A DNA stretch of 64,000 nt from Prunella strophiata (Eukaryota > Chordata > Aves > Passeriformes > Prunellidae): contig JAZBQD010000019.1 in NCBI GenBank assembly GCA_036583965.1, positions 16,135,585 through 16,199,584 on the forward strand, read 5' to 3'. The notes beneath the pieces were generated by a model. It did no database searches. It saw only the letters and a program-made list of their open reading frames with translations, and was not told where the DNA came from. How positions within the stretch are numbered: the first letter of the stretch is position 1; each line of letters begins with the position of its first letter. The position numbers and the translations under genes were made by a program. This document shows, piece by piece, positions 34,381 through 48,823 of this stretch.

Positions 34381-37230
34381 TTGGTGACCTTACTGAGGCC
34401 AGAATATCCAAGAGAATTCAGTACAGGCAAGCCAACATTTTCATGGAAATCAGATGCCCTACCCAGCCCTTACAAAAATCAGGCTGTTGATGCCACAAGC
34501 TATGATTTGCTAGTTAGTTCTCCAAATTTTGCTTTTCTCTCGGAAGGAAGTTGAATTTTTGAAAATTATTTAAAGTTGCACCAAGCTCTCAAAAAAACCC
34601 CTCCAACAGTGTTAAAAACCTCTGGATGAAGTCAGGCTTTAAAGTCAAACATTCAGTATAATTTTTGGTTCCATGTACCCCTTGGTTCAAAGTACCCCCT
34701 TGGTGCTTTGAAAGAATCATTTCCATATGGAAATCAGAAGCACAATAGTTTTTCCGTGTGAGCCATGCTTATGTGGTATAGCCAAATCTCATTACTTCTT
34801 TGTAAAACATATAATATTTGGTTTTTTACTTTTTCTGACACCATGGTTCTGAAATCATGTAATTATATAAGAACATCAGCTTTCACTTAAAACAAAAAAA
34901 CCTGCCTCTAGGCTTTGTGTTTGTAGAAGATGGCACAAGCCCAAAAACTAAAGATTTACAAAACCCAGAAGACAAACAAAAAAGAGATCCAGACTTATTG
35001 TTTGTCTTTTAAACAAACATCACAATTTTGTGGGGCCAGGTTTACACTTTTTGAGCACATGGGATTACTAGCATTACTTCTCAGTTCATATGTTTTAGCT
35101 CAAAGTCACAAACACATGAGTGTGCCAGCATGCACAGTTTCTACTCAATAATAAAAAAAGACATCAACACATTTCTTATGTCACAGATGAACAATCTACT
35201 TCACCTTTTCCACACAGGTAACCCCATCCAAGGCAACGAAGACTCAACCCTCCAGCTCCTATGCCATGATTTGTTTACTACATAAATAATTTTTCAAATG
35301 GCAGATTTGCACAGCCCTCCCCAGACAACACCCCTTGGAGCACTTTCTCTAGTCTAGAAACTCAGTAAGAAGCTGTACACAGTACTGCAGTACTTCAAGA
35401 ACAATCTCTTTTAAGTTCTAGCCTCTACTATATATTTCAATATCCTCATATTTGTTAGGAAATCTGGTAAAAACCAGCTTCTTAGAAGATCTGGAGACTT
35501 ACACATACTAATACTGCCCACTAAGCAGCACTGGAGATTTCAGGGAGGAAAACTGATTTATCTCCTAAATGCACAGTAATTATTCCAGAAAAAAGTCATC
35601 TTGATGTAGAATAGAGGCAAACAGGAGAAGAGTCCACTACTGTAAAGTAGTAAGATAAACATTACAATAATTTCACAATCCGAAATTACAGTCCTTCTCA
35701 TGCTGTCTTCAATCACACAGAATGCTATTCCATAGCTATTTAGAATCTGTAAATAAATGTTGCAATAAAGCTCATAGCAATTCACAGAAAGAAGGAGAGA
35801 CAAACTTTACTTATAGCAATGCTACACAAAGGAGAACACAAAGCCAAAAGCCACTGAAGTGAAATGAGCAAAACTAAGGAAATAAGGGGAAAAAAGGTAC
35901 ATCAATTTAGTAATGTCACAGCTCAATCATGAAAGATCTGTACAGGGTTTTTTTAGACCTTAGAAGTTAAATGTAGCAGAAAGTACAGTTAAACACAACA
36001 CACATCTCTCTTTAATCCAGCCAGCTCAGATACCACTAACAGGGGAACTACTGTCACACAAGCTTCAGCTCATATGGCACAAGCCCAGCTGGAGCCTGGA
36101 TATATAGGTCATAGCTGGAGCTCCTGCTTCACTGCTGCTGGTTCTACAAATAGCTCCCTTGAGCTCAGGTGTTTCTCCACTTCTACACAAATTGTCAAGC
36201 TGCAAGTCTGGAGTGTTGCTTTGCAAAACCAGGCATGCCACTGTCACTGTACTGCATGCATGTACTGTGTGCATGAGCTCCTCATGCCCAAGTAGCCATC
36301 AATAGTGCACACAATTTAAACAGTGCTAGCAGTTTTAATTTCTATGCAAACACCATTGCCTGACAAGCAAATTGATGAGCTCTCTTCAGCTTATTCTGCA
36401 CTGGTTTACTACTCAGTCTGCATACAGACTTTATTCTGCAGAAAATCCCAAACCAACACATCAAAAATTTCATTTGTACCTGATGGATGCTTGCAAAAGG
36501 CTTAGCAGGCACCAAACTATATTGTCCAGCCTTGAGAAGAAAGAAAGGTACATCTACCTGGACCATCAGAAAGGCATGGGAAACAATGACTGTCTATAAA
36601 TATCTGAGGTAACTACAAAAATAAAGACAGGGAATTATGGAGTCTCAGAACATGGTAGGAAAAGAATCAGCATCTGAAAGCTAAGGAAGGCAGAAAAAAA
36701 CCTCAGTGAAGTATATGCACTGAATTATCAACAAGAGGCGCAATAGGAAAATTACATACTTATCTAATCATACCAAACAGTAGGACATATTTAGGCCATA
36801 TATTATAGAGCATTTTCTGAAACCATATACACATATATGAAATTAAAAAAAGCCTCTCAGAACAACATCCAAAATTTTCTTAAGAAACATCACACCAAGA
36901 TGGTGCCCACAAAATACATGTGGAAACTGCTCATTCAAAGGATGCTTTTGAGTCTGGTCTAAATGAGGCAAGACTCCTGTGTTAGCCACATTCCACTGTG
37001 CAGTGCCATTCAATGAATACATACAGCTGCAAAACATACAGATTGCTTTCACTTCTGCCCACTGTAGGAACAACACTGCACTACTGTTCTCTCTTAAAAT
37101 AAGCTTGTGCCATCTTCATCTCATTACATCACATGGTTCAGAAACTAGTTTGTTGCTCTCTTAGTACTAGTTTAGATGAATTGAAGAGGAAATCCCACCT
37201 TCCTAACATATATTATAAATACACAAAACA

Positions 37231-37246
37231 TATATATATATATATA
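37231..37246. repeat. (TA)8 microsatellite
   Basis: Eight TA units in AT-rich intron sequence. Confidence 0.9.
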
Positions 37247-37904
37247 GTTTAAAATCTCTCTATATGTATCTATTTAGATTTTCCTCAAACAGTCAGGAGA
37301 AAAAACCCAACATGCTCAAATATGGTGGTTCCTCATATTCCTGCTGTGAACCAGAAAGCAGTCATAAAAAAAAATCTGATAGAATATGGCTGCAGAAGCA
37401 GAAGGTGGCTGAAAGAGTAGTCAGAAAATGAAGAAATGTGGACCTGGACAGTAAGTACTTAAAGAGAGTAGAGCTCACACCACAAACTTCATCTGCTTTC
37501 ACCTGATATAAGGCAAGCAGAGCTTTAAACTGCTGATCTGATCATTATATCTCATCTTCCCACAGAGCCAGACCTAACATTTCAAAACTTCTTTATATGC
37601 CCATTCTGGAGTACTAAAGCTATTAACTTAATAGTGTCATTGCAACTCCCTTCAACAGCCTGGCACAATGTAGCTGATGCAGACAGCAGGATGAGTGACC
37701 TGTTTGTGTATTTCAATTTACCTGGAATCAAGGGTTTGCAAACACCAATGGATACTACCAGATGAGTAACCATTTTTCTTGTCTTCTGTTCTGTGAAAAT
37801 GCTTCTTCTGCTACTTGAAAAACAACAAATACTGGGCATAAAATCTTGCGCCTGGTCTGTGAAACAGCAAGGCCTGATAAACTGTTCTTGCTTAATAATG
37901 GATT

Positions 37905-37966
37905 ATTAAACTCCTTTTAATAAACTTAATAACTTAAACTCCTTTAAGTCTTTTAAACTCCTTAAC
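37905..37966. repeat. Degenerate TTAAACTCCTT repeat cluster
   Basis: The string TTAAACTCCTT, with close variants, recurs three to four times within about 60 bases, a short irregular tandem array. Confidence 0.7.
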
Positions 37967-39326
37967 TTGAGCGTGGCAGGGCTGTGATTCCAGTTGCCAG
38001 TCTGTCAGGAAGCACTAGTTACTGCTTACTTCAGCACCTCTCAGCAGCCACTGACACAATCACTGCAGTCACTCAATCACTGAGTGAAGCTCTTGCATTA
38101 TTCTCCAGTGCAGTTTCTCTCATCAATGTTAAACTAATCTGAGATAGATCATTTAAATTAATTTTGCAGTGAAGACACAAGCTGAATGATAGAACATGAT
38201 TTCCCCAACTGCATGGTGTGATTAATGCCACAGTTGGGAATGATATGTACCAGTTTGATTTCCAGCAGTTGTTCCATCCACTAGAAAAACCTCTTCCCAT
38301 TCTTACAGTGAAAGCATATATTGTGGTTTAATACAAGACTGGGCAGCTAACCAAGTACCAGCTTGTTTTTATCAGTTTGGTTTTTTTCTTCCTAAATTTA
38401 ACAGTTGGGAGACTTTGAAATGTGTCTGCAGATGAATCAACAGCTTAAATGGTTCAGTGAGCAAAATAATTGTATGGATTTTTTTTTTGGCCAACATGGG
38501 GATTTTAACGTATTTGCACTTTGCAGACATAAATTAGAGTAAAACTCATTTCAATTTTGGTTCCCTTTAACTCTCATTTCCTAACCACATTTTTGCTGAA
38601 AAGCTAATATTGAAATTAAGAAGCATAGCTCTGCAGAAGTTAATGGAGCTCTGCTGATTTACATCAGTTTGAGATTCCAGCCCACATATTTTGCTTTAAT
38701 TAGAAAGGTTCAGAGGCATAAACAGTGCAAACATTGTAAGTGCATGATGTTGCTCTCAAGTTTGAGTTTAGAACTAGACAAAAGAATCCTGAGGTAGAAA
38801 AACTGGCTGGATTATACATTTCAAAAGGAAAAAGTTTTTACGGTGCATCATAACAGCTACATGGCCCAAATCAAGGACCTAGATTCCATACTGGGCTGAG
38901 TACTCTGTCCAGGTAAGGTCATCAGCACAAATCCAGCCCACCAGATACAGAAGTTCCTATTAATACTGGTCTCATTTGAAATACACTTTTTCTTTTTAGA
39001 ATCAGGCACCTATTTAACTACTCTGATAAAGTTCCTGTGAAAAGACATATTTGCCTTTGCAGTTTATTTCACTTAAAGACAGTTCCAGCTGTAACTAAAC
39101 AGTAAAACTAGATTCTGCTAGACTACAGCACTATTTACACTGAGAAATAATTATACTTATATATTATACCAATGATATATTACATATATACCACTGGTAG
39201 GCAAAACAAAATTCTAAATATTGAGAAACATATGTTGACAATTTTGCCATTATACTCAGTGGCACTGGTTCCCTTTTTCCAATGGATTCACATCATTGAC
39301 AGTTCATGCAGCTACACCACCAGCAC

Positions 39327-39348
39327 AGACTAGACTAAAGTCTAGTCT
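39327..39348. repeat. 10-bp inverted repeat with AA spacer
   Basis: Arms AGACTAGACT and AGTCTAGTCT are separated by two bases. Lies about 500 bases left of the A-rich block. Confidence 0.9.
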
Positions 39349-39825
39349 AAGAGTGATGGGGGACTGTCCACAGGGCTCCTCTGCCACCTCACTGAGCAGG
39401 AAGAAATTTGGTTGAAGATCTGAAGAAGGCACAGCTTCCAAGGAAAGGAGGATGGCACAGCTGTGCCAGCAGCCTGAGGAGGTGTCAGTGGCAGCTGGAA
39501 GAAGCTGAGGAGCAGGTGGTAATTGCCTAAAATTAACAGGTAAAGAGGGAACACTGTACTGTGAATAACTGACATGAACAATCAAAAGATGAGTAGAACC
39601 TTTCCCTGATAATAAATGCAGCCACATAAAGGCATGAGAACATTGAACAGCCTTCCAAATAAAGCACTGGTATAGGTATTGACAGCAAGAGTGGTGTAGG
39701 AAAACCAGATACAGGATACGAAACAATGTTAATGCCTACAGAAAAAAAAAGCCACACAAAACCACAGTCTTTACAAAGCCACAATTCTCTACTCATTTGA
39801 TATGCAATCATAAATTTATTTGCCC

Positions 39826-40022
39826 ACAAAAAAACAAACAAAAACAACAGCAAAAACCCAAGAAAAACCAAAAAGCAAAAAAAAAAAAAAGGCAAAAAAC
39901 AAAAAAAAAAAAAAAAAACAAAAAAAAAAAAAAAAAAAAAAGGCAAAAAACAAAAAAAAAAAAAAAAGGCAAAAAACAAAAAAAAAAAAAAAAAAAAAAA
40001 AACAAAAAAAAAAAAAAAAAAG
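39826..40022. repeat. A-rich low-complexity block (T-rich on the minus strand)
   Basis: Nearly 200 bases of adenine runs broken by single C or GGC. A GGCAAAAAACA-type unit recurs at 39891, 39942 and 39968. It creates long Lys-rich (plus) and Phe-rich (minus) artificial reading frames. It may have grown from the poly-A end of a retroposed sequence or by slippage; I cannot identify a source element. Copy number may be unreliable in an assembly. Confidence 0.85.
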
Positions 40023-40566
40023 AAGAAGAAACAAACCCAAAAAACCACCCCATTAGCTCTGGGTTAAGGGACACAGGAGGGAAGTGTTTAGAGGAGATTC
40101 CAAAAGCCAGTTTATATGCATTTGGCTCAATGTCAGTTGCACTTTAAATAAGCCTTTAAACACTGCCATACTGACATGCTAGTGACATGAAAGTTTGATC
40201 ACATCCCTGTATATACTAATCAATAAATAATCAAAATAATAGCCTAATTTTGCAAAGAACTTTTCACTATTCAAGTCCAACAAAGAACAGCTGCTAAACA
40301 GTATACACAAAAGTCATCCTATCATTATGGAATGTTCTCCCTGTTAAGAAAAGATGAAGTAGTGGATTATCTTCACAGCATTCTTAAAATTCATTATTCC
40401 AAATACACTATTTGTAAAACTTATGTATACAATAACATAACAAAGCACAATAGTTAATGTCATAAAACCAAAAATAAATCATAGAGAACACTATAAAGGA
40501 TTAAGAGATTATTGATAAAGTAATTGCTACATGAGTAAAAGGTTTTAATAAAAAAAAAGCATGTAA

Positions 40567-41240
40567 GAACCACAAAATATTCTGAGTTGGAAGGGACCCA
40601 TCAGGGTCACCAAGTCCAACTCCTGGCCCAGCACAGGAGCACACCCCAGAGTCACACCCTGTGCCTGAGAGCGCTGTCCAGCGCTTCTGGAGCTCTGTCA
40701 GGCTCCTGCTGGGACCCTGGGAGCCTGTTCAGTGCCCAACAACCCTCTGGGTGAGAAACCTTTCTCTGATACCAGCCTAAACTGCCCCTGACACAGCTTC
40801 AGGCCATTCCCTCAGTCCTGTCACTGGGCACCACAGAGCAGAGATCAGTGTCTGCCCCTTCTCCTCCCCTCACAGAAGCTGTGACTGCACTGGGGTCTCC
40901 CCTCAGTCTCCCCCAGGCTGAACAGACCAAGTGACCTCAGTGCCCCTCCTCACACAGGCTTCTTCTCCAGGCCTTCACCATCCTTGTGGCCCCTTTGGAC
41001 ACTCTCTAACACTTTAATGTCTTTCTTGTATTGTGGCACCCAGAAGTGCCCCCAGGGCTCGAGGTGAGGCCACCCCAGTGCAGAGCAGACAGGGACAATC
41101 CCCTCCCTTGCCTGGCTGTGATGCTGCTCCTGAAGCACCCAGGACCCTCCTGCCTCATGTCCAACTTGCCATCCACCCCCAGGTCCCTTTCCACAGTGCC
41201 TGCTCTCCAGCATCTCTTCCTCCTCCTGCATGCACATCCA
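40567..41240 (-). mobile_element. CR1 LINE 3' fragment, GC-rich and relatively well preserved
   Basis: Minus-strand reading gives a CR1 ORF2 C-terminal block (WPHLEPWGHFWVPQYKKDIK, then VLESVQRGHKDGEGLEKKP), followed by a 3' untranslated region ending near GAGTTGGAAGGGACCC-type sequence seen on the plus strand. It is GC-rich against AT-rich surroundings and looks less decayed than the other copies, which suggests a more recent insertion. Boundaries are approximate. Confidence 0.88.
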
Positions 41241-44200
41241 GGGCTTCCAAAGAAGAAATCAAAGACTTTTTATGAAGACACAAAGAGCTAAGAAAGAGAA
41301 GACAAAACAAGTGCAGAACATACAGAGAGAAGTACAGAAAACTAAATGAGGAATGGGAAATTACACAAAACGTGCACAGTAAGGAATAATTACTAAGAGG
41401 CAAAATGCTGTTTTTGACTAAACATTCAGGGATGTGCTAATGAGACACAAGGATATCCAGGAAGAAAAGCCTAAAGATCTGAGAACAGAAAAATGTGTGA
41501 GAATCAGGCACAGATACACTCACTTGGAAGTTAACCATCAAAGAAGTGATGATTGAAACCAGCAGAGATGAAGATGGTATAAAGAAGGCAACAGAAGGAA
41601 GAAACATGAATTATGCCAAAAGAAAAATAAAAAGGAGGGCAAGTAAACTATGAGTAAAGCGTAAGATACCCAACAGAGCATGACACCAAAGAAGATAAGC
41701 AAAAGGAATAAACAGAGTGAAAATAGTATCAGCAGAAATACACAGAGAGATCAAGAACTGTCCCAGTGATCTCGCTAAACACACACAAAGAAATCACAAT
41801 TACCCCACGTATTTCATTAGGAGTGAACCTATGGGGACCACAGATGTTAAGAACATTTTAACCAAAACACCAACACTGTAACTCCCATCAAAGAACCCAC
41901 AAAAAAAAAGTAATGTGTAAAGAGTCTGATCGAACAGTATCAGTCAGGTAAAACTTGCAGTTCAACTCAGATGATCAGAAAGACTTCAATAATTTCAAAT
42001 AGTGATTTCTAAACCACAGTAAATTGAACCCAGCAGTACTTAAACCAATGGCTTTTCCCTGAAACATGACTGCACATTTTGGCCCAACTCATCATTTTTC
42101 CTTAGACTTTAGAATCTTTTCTCTGCCAAAATCTAAATTGGCTGACTTTTGAACAGTGTCAATTAATAAACTGTAACAGTTAGGCTCCTATTCTGTCCGT
42201 GACTCAGGCAATACCCCTGACTTATTTTGAATGTCAAAAATGGTTTGAATAAACCATATGGATTCAGATCATTCAGGTCACCCTTTTCACATCTCACCAT
42301 TTTGTCACTTTTGATGACAGAGATGCAAAGAGGTTTTGCAACTGAAGAGTTGGTAAATAATAGTGTCTACATTAAAGGACAAACTATGAAAATACCTTCT
42401 TTGTTATTAAACATGCCAGTAAGAGTAAGGAATACACTTTGAAGACATCTACTGAAATGCAGGAGATTAGATAGCTTAGATATTTCTTAGTTGGGCTTGC
42501 TATTACTTTAGTTTTTGTAAAAACTCAGTTAACACTATCAAACAGATGTGTGCTAGCTGTTTTTCTAGTTTTGCTAAATGTGTCTGTAACACTTATGTGT
42601 GTGCATTATTTAGGTGATTTTGATGAAAATATTTCAGACTTTAGTGGTTCCAAACATAACAGTCTCAAGATTTTGCCTCTTAAATTCAGGAAAGGAAAAA
42701 AAAAAAAACCCACTCCAGTGTGAGTATATGCTGTGCAGAGTCACAAAATAGTCACTGTGATCTCAGAGAAAATATTATTAGACAATGTTACATTTCATGC
42801 TTTGAAGGTTTAAACTCTATCAAATCCAAGACCATCTGATCCTGTTAGCATCTGCCTGCCCACCAGCAAAAAGAATCACTGAATTGCAGAGGCAGAAACA
42901 ATACTGCTTTTAATCAGGTGGATTGAAGCAGACAGCCCACACCAAGGGAAAAATGGAGTTGGATGAAGGGGAAGCATGCTCTTCTACCTGGGCTTCTCTG
43001 AATTGCACAGCCAGGTAAAACAGCATGTTAGCTCAGGTTTGAATCACCTGTGCTACCAAATCCAAGTAATCCCCTGCTTAACTTAATATCCTTTCCCTCT
43101 CCCATTCAGCCATATAAATTATATAAACCTACTGAAGAGTGTAAATAACTTGCATTCTAGCTTCTATTAAAACACAAACAAGCAATATAATGGAGTGCCA
43201 GAGAATATTAGAAGACTCTGCTGTGCTGAATGACAAACACTCCAGATCAATTCCAGATCCCAATGAGAGAGAAAGAACACATCATTAGGGGTAAGGTGAA
43301 CATTTTTAATGACTATCAAATACCACTACCAAAGTTCTAATTATTAGAAATCTCGCAGTTATATTTACAATGAAACAGCCACTAAGCTCCACTTAAACTC
43401 CATTATAAAGCTTCAGGATGGGGGGGGTGTGTGTGCTTGTTTTGCAGAAGGTACTGAGAGTGTTTTAAGATCTGATTCTCCTATATGAGTGTTTGTTCCA
43501 CATGTGTCCCAAAAACAAAGTCTAGATGACCCAAAACTTGACTTCCAGCCCTGTATTTCTGTGACTGGAGATGTGGAAGATTTATCTGGCTAATTTACTC
43601 AAATGCAGGTGCCCTAAATGAAGTCTGAGCATCATTACTATAGATACCTTTCTCTGGGTAATTATCCAACCCAACCATTTGCAGTCAGTTCTTGAGATCT
43701 CAGCTTCACATTTCCATCTTCCCACCCTTGCTTACCTTGGCCTCCCACTCTCTTTGCACCAAATTTGCTCTCAGCCCTGTGTTAATTGCACTTCTATTCC
43801 ACAGACTTTCTGTCTCTCCAGCCCTTCGCAGGATCTTCTTTCATCTCAGTCACTTTCCTACTTTTTTATTTTAGACCCTAATCTGGGGAGCCACCTTAAA
43901 ACATGGTTAAACTTGCTTTCTCTAGCAAGGATAGACATTAATGCATCAAAGGCTGGGGCTGTGCTTCTGGTTGAAAGCTGGGGCAAGGGATAAGTACCTC
44001 TCTAGGTATCCTGTTGGACATCTGTAAACTTACAGACCCCTAGAAGAAAAAAAATCATCAGAGAACAATATTCAGGTTGCTTTTAAATTACTGAACTAGA
44101 ACATATTTGATTGAAAGTGGTTATGAAACACAGCTGTAAGAAAACATAAAGAGACTGTATTTGGGGGTTGGTTTAAGGCTTTTAATTTCAACAGATTGTT

Positions 44201-47200
44201 GGCCAGAGCAAGGGTATTAACATTTTCCTATATATTCTTCCTAGTCTTTTCAATATACAGCTCTCTTTTATACCACAATATAGCCCCAGATATCTAATAA
44301 TTCCCCCTTTTCCTCCTACTTCCCTCTTTTAAAAATTCTCAAAACCAGAAATCTTAAGTCTGGTCACAAAAGGATACAGAAGAACTCAGATAAACAGCTT
44401 CTGTCCCCTACAATGAAGAAAAAAAAAGAAATAGAAAGCCAGAAGCATGACTCTGATTCTTGCCATTAAAGAACTGCAGGACAAAAGAGGAAAACCTAGT
44501 AGCAAAAGAATGAAGATGCAAGTTTTCAAAGATAACGGGAGGATTTAGTCCTATTTTGACTTTATTTAAATTTTGTATCCAAATCCCTTACTCAATTGTT
44601 TAAATTTCATCTGGGAAGTTCAGATTCCATTCCATTATACTAGAGGTAAAATGTCTAAAATCCTGTTTTCCATGTGCACTGTAGTGCAGGACACAACACT
44701 GTGGATCTAACAAGAAATTCCATTAAGACCATACTTTGAAAGTTTTCAAGTAACAACTCTAATGTGCCAATTATCTCAGAATACAATGGAAAGTGTCATG
44801 TAAAACAGAATAAATATCTCCAGCTAAGAAGCTGCCATACTGACACTCTAAGAGTTCAGCTCCCAGTATTGTATGTAAAGAACCAGAATCTCTGATACAA
44901 AAATCAAGGTTCAAGTTTCTCACTACTTCTACCACTCTCTTTTGAGAGAATCTTTAACTTTATTTTTAAATAAAGTGCCAATACACAGTTTATCTTCCAA
45001 AGGAAGCATTAACTCGCTAGGAATAAGAACTGCAAAGCTTATGTATTACAGCACCACCTGGTGTGGATTGCCATGGATACAGATTTTAAGCAGACAGAAC
45101 CTACCAGGTCATTTAATTTACGTGTCAACCAGTGCAGAATACGTCACTGTAACATACATTTTGTGCTTTTAATTCTAATTATCACTTGTTCTGGAAGACA
45201 TCATTCATATCTAATCATATTTCTCAACACTATTTCATGTTGAAGTAGCAAGTAAAATTCCAGTCACAAGACTGATAGTTCAGTTTTAATTAACAAATAA
45301 GCTGTTCATAAACTCCATGACTTCCCACTTTATGGTGACTGTCAAGCATGCAAGACAACATGCCACTATCTTCTTAGAAATATAAGTTTATTAAGTGTTG
45401 CAAGCAGAAAAATGTGAAATCTCAATGTGAAAATGTAAGGTGGATTAGCAAAGATCAAGATACAAAGCAGCATGACCCCTCAAATCCTATGAGAGAAGAT
45501 CTTTCTATCAGGTGATGAAGGGGCATTCTGCTGAGATTACACAGAGGATTACACAGCACACTTAATTGCATTGTGCTTACCTGTTTACATGCTTAGCTGC
45601 TTGGCAAGTCATAAAAGATAAATTAATACTTTAGTATTCTATCAATATTAGGATAGACAGCCTTAGCAAAGAAGGTCAGGAACACACTAAAATGCCTTAA
45701 GTATCTCTTAAGTATCTGGTACACAGGCACCCACTGCACTTGCTTTATAAAGTATTCCATTTCCCATTAGCTTTCTCTGCTAAAAAAGAAAAGTTACTGT
45801 ATGACACACATAATCCAAAAAGCAAAAGGCCTTATTTACATCATCTGTTGCCATACATGTCAAAGTGCATGAAATTAAATAGAATGTGAACTACTATAGC
45901 TTAGCAGAAAGTCTGTCCCAAAAGCTTCTATTCCATTAACTAGACCAGTCTCTTGTCTAAGACAAGAAGTGAGTTGGTGTGCTCAGCTACATCAAGTTCT
46001 CTTTGTCCTGCACATATTTGAGTGTTTCTGTTTATTTTTTGTCCAAGGTTTCTGGTAGGGAGGTGCATTTCTGGCTAGGTACAGAGCAAGCTGGCATCTG
46101 TCTAGTCAAACAAAAGTGCCAAAATTTAGTACAGAGCACAAATCTTATTTATTCTTGCCAAATCCTGGTGTCTAAATGTTCTGTAAAATGGATTTTCCTG
46201 TACACAGTAATCCACTGTCCTCCATTCTGCAAAGGGAAGAGCATTGTTGACAACAAATAGTTATACAACTTCCATGAATAAGATGGTAAATCTCACTAGA
46301 GATACAAACAAACTAACACTGAAGGATGGACACAGCTGCTTTCTAAAGACTCAGCACTAATACTATCAACAGTCTTGCTGTCATTGTCAAAAGCTTGAAC
46401 AAAGGCCAAGCAACTTGCAGACAGGCCTTTCTTTACAACCAGAAGCTTGCTAAGTATTTAATTACCTCTCAAATTATGCCATACACTTTTGGCAATTTTT
46501 AATAGATTCTTTTGTAATTGCAATGCCTTTACAAAAAGTAACCTAAGTTAAATCCCTTCCATAGGTTCTGAGTCTGCATGCAAAAATCTTGTGCACATAC
46601 ATCACCCATTGTCCTATAAGATGACCCCCTAAAAATAGACTGAACATAAACACTGTCACTCAAGCTGAAACAGTCTAAAGGTACCACTAAATTTCCTTTA
46701 GAACAGTTTTCATTTTGGAGATCTGTTACACAAAAAACACCACCTGCCAGTTTTTCTGAAATACAGAGAAGCATGTTTCAAAGAAAGAAAAATCATGAAT
46801 GTTAGTCACAAATACACACTATGCTCAAGTGGCAATTCAAAATTCATTTTGCTGTTTACTTACCTCCTTACTGTCTAATTTTATGTATATATAACTCATT
46901 AAAGTTTCCCTTGGGACCACTCTATTCTGATTTTCTCAGCTTCCTTTCTTTGAGGCAGAAAGTATGTGTTGCCAGAACATCATCAACAGCCAGCAATTAA
47001 ATTAGGTAAAAGGATATCCAGCAATTTTGAAAATTATTTTCAAAGAAGCTACTCCCTCTGCAAGAAAATGAAGTGAACAAAGTATCTGTAAATCCTTGTC
47101 AGTGCACTGAAAAAACAATTACGTCTATGCTTTTGATAAAGTAAGCTGACAGGAACCTTTCACCTCCTCTGTAAGATGCAATTTGCCTTGGAAATTTTTA

Positions 47201-47767
47201 ATTTCTCTTTTGCTATACAAAGCAAACAAAGAAAAAAGAGAAAATGAAAGATGAAATGCTTCTGGACTTGTACTAATGTATATCATTATCCCACCACAGT
47301 ATAAATTTTCTAAATCGAAATTTACAGTTTATCAATCAAAATTACCATAAAAATAACTCAAGAATGCTTTTTTTACCAAGAATAGTACAAACTGCCTGAA
47401 AAGTGGTTAAAGTTACAAACTCCATTCTACTTTCTTATCAATAGAGTATAAACATTTACCTAAAAATATCAAGTATGTGCAAAAATAGGTTTAGAGAAGT
47501 TTCATGGTTCTTGAGAACTGCATAGAAGGTGCTCAGCTTGCTGTGGTATAATGCTTTGCCTATTGATTTAAAATCATCTATATGAAACACCTTGGTCCCT
47601 CTTAGCACACAGGGATCTTGGAAAAATGTCTTCCAGCTTAGCCATCACTACTTTTCATGTTACAAAGGAGAAAGCAATCCATTTAGTTTCATATATGAAT
47701 TACATGCTTCATTTGAGGGCAGTCCTGCTTTAGAAAGGCTGAAATCTTTTTCTATTTTTCACAGACC

Positions 47768-47862
47768 TGCACATTTTGGAGCCAGAAAGGACCTTTCTAA
47801 TCAGGTATCTTAATCTTCAATTTAGCCTGCAGCAGGATAGGTTATGCCAAGAAACCACACAA
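47768..47862 (-). mobile_element. Possible ancient CR1-like 3' fragment
   Basis: TTTTGGAGCCAGAAAGGACC, then TTCTAATCAGG and CCTGCAGCAGGATAGG, resembles the reverse complement of an old CR1-L 3' end (GGAGCCAGAAGGGACC-like). Divergent, so confidence is low. Confidence 0.35.
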
Positions 47863-48805
47863 AATCATTTTTTTATTAATCCACTGGGGATTTAAAGACA
47901 GTACATTACATTGCTAAGTAATCTATTCTGAAGCTGGATTATGCTCATTGTTAAATCATTCATTTGCTTTTTACTGTGAAATTATCATAGACTTGATGGT
48001 AATTTTCATTTCCTGCCAGATGAAAGTGACAGTTTTTCAATGACTTCAGGACAGTTAAACTCATTTCTATCAAGTCAGGGTCTCATATCCCAGGGTACAG
48101 TTCTGCATCATTACTGCTCAAGACATGATGATATATAAAACTGCAGGATTTTCAATAACTTATCAAATAAATTATTTCAAATTTCTTATAAGCATATGCT
48201 CATTGAGGCATTCAGTTCTGGAAAAAGGAAAAAAGAGATGTTGAGCTATTTTGGTCAGGTATGGGTATTCTTGTGCTCCTGAGTCACAGAAGCAGACACA
48301 AGCTTATCTCCATAAATAATTGTAAAAAGCAGGTTCTATTCCTGCTCTTGGAGGCCAGTGCAGTATATCTGCATACTACAGACACAAACAGTACTACATT
48401 TTAGTGCTATAAAATCTTATTACACCAGAATAACTTAGCTCCAGACCCATACTTAAACATCACTGCACAAACATAAAGCAATACCAAATGAAGAAGATTA
48501 ATTCACTTGTTTTTTTGGGCAAGATAACAGTTACCTAGGTCTTCTATACACGAAGCAGATAATTTTATCTGCATTCTTCTTTGTTGCTTTCAGAAGGGAA
48601 ATTGCCAGGTTCATGTGCCCATACACTCTACACAGAGAAACACCTGTTCTGAGAAAGCAGCACCCCTACACCTTTTCAGAACACCCTCAAAACCTCAGCT
48701 GGACAACTGCTTCTGATTTACAGTTCAGGTAAGGAGAGTAACCACAGTGAAATGGGTACTAGGACTGGAAAGAGTCCATGGCTTGCAGCTTCCCCTGACA
48801 GGGAG

Positions 48806-48823
48806 TGCTGCTGCTGCTGCTGC
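48806..48823. repeat. (TGC)6 trinucleotide tract
   Basis: Six uninterrupted TGC units in intronic sequence; a potentially length-variable microsatellite. Confidence 0.9.

Noticed and set aside
39533..40147. Long Phe-rich (minus) and Lys-rich (plus) reading frames up to 171 codons
   Set aside because: They are produced by the A-rich block; composition is homopolymeric and no domain is present.
40950..41291. Overlapping frames on both strands suggesting a GC-rich gene
   Set aside because: The minus-strand frame is CR1 ORF2 C-terminus and the plus-strand ones are its shadows.
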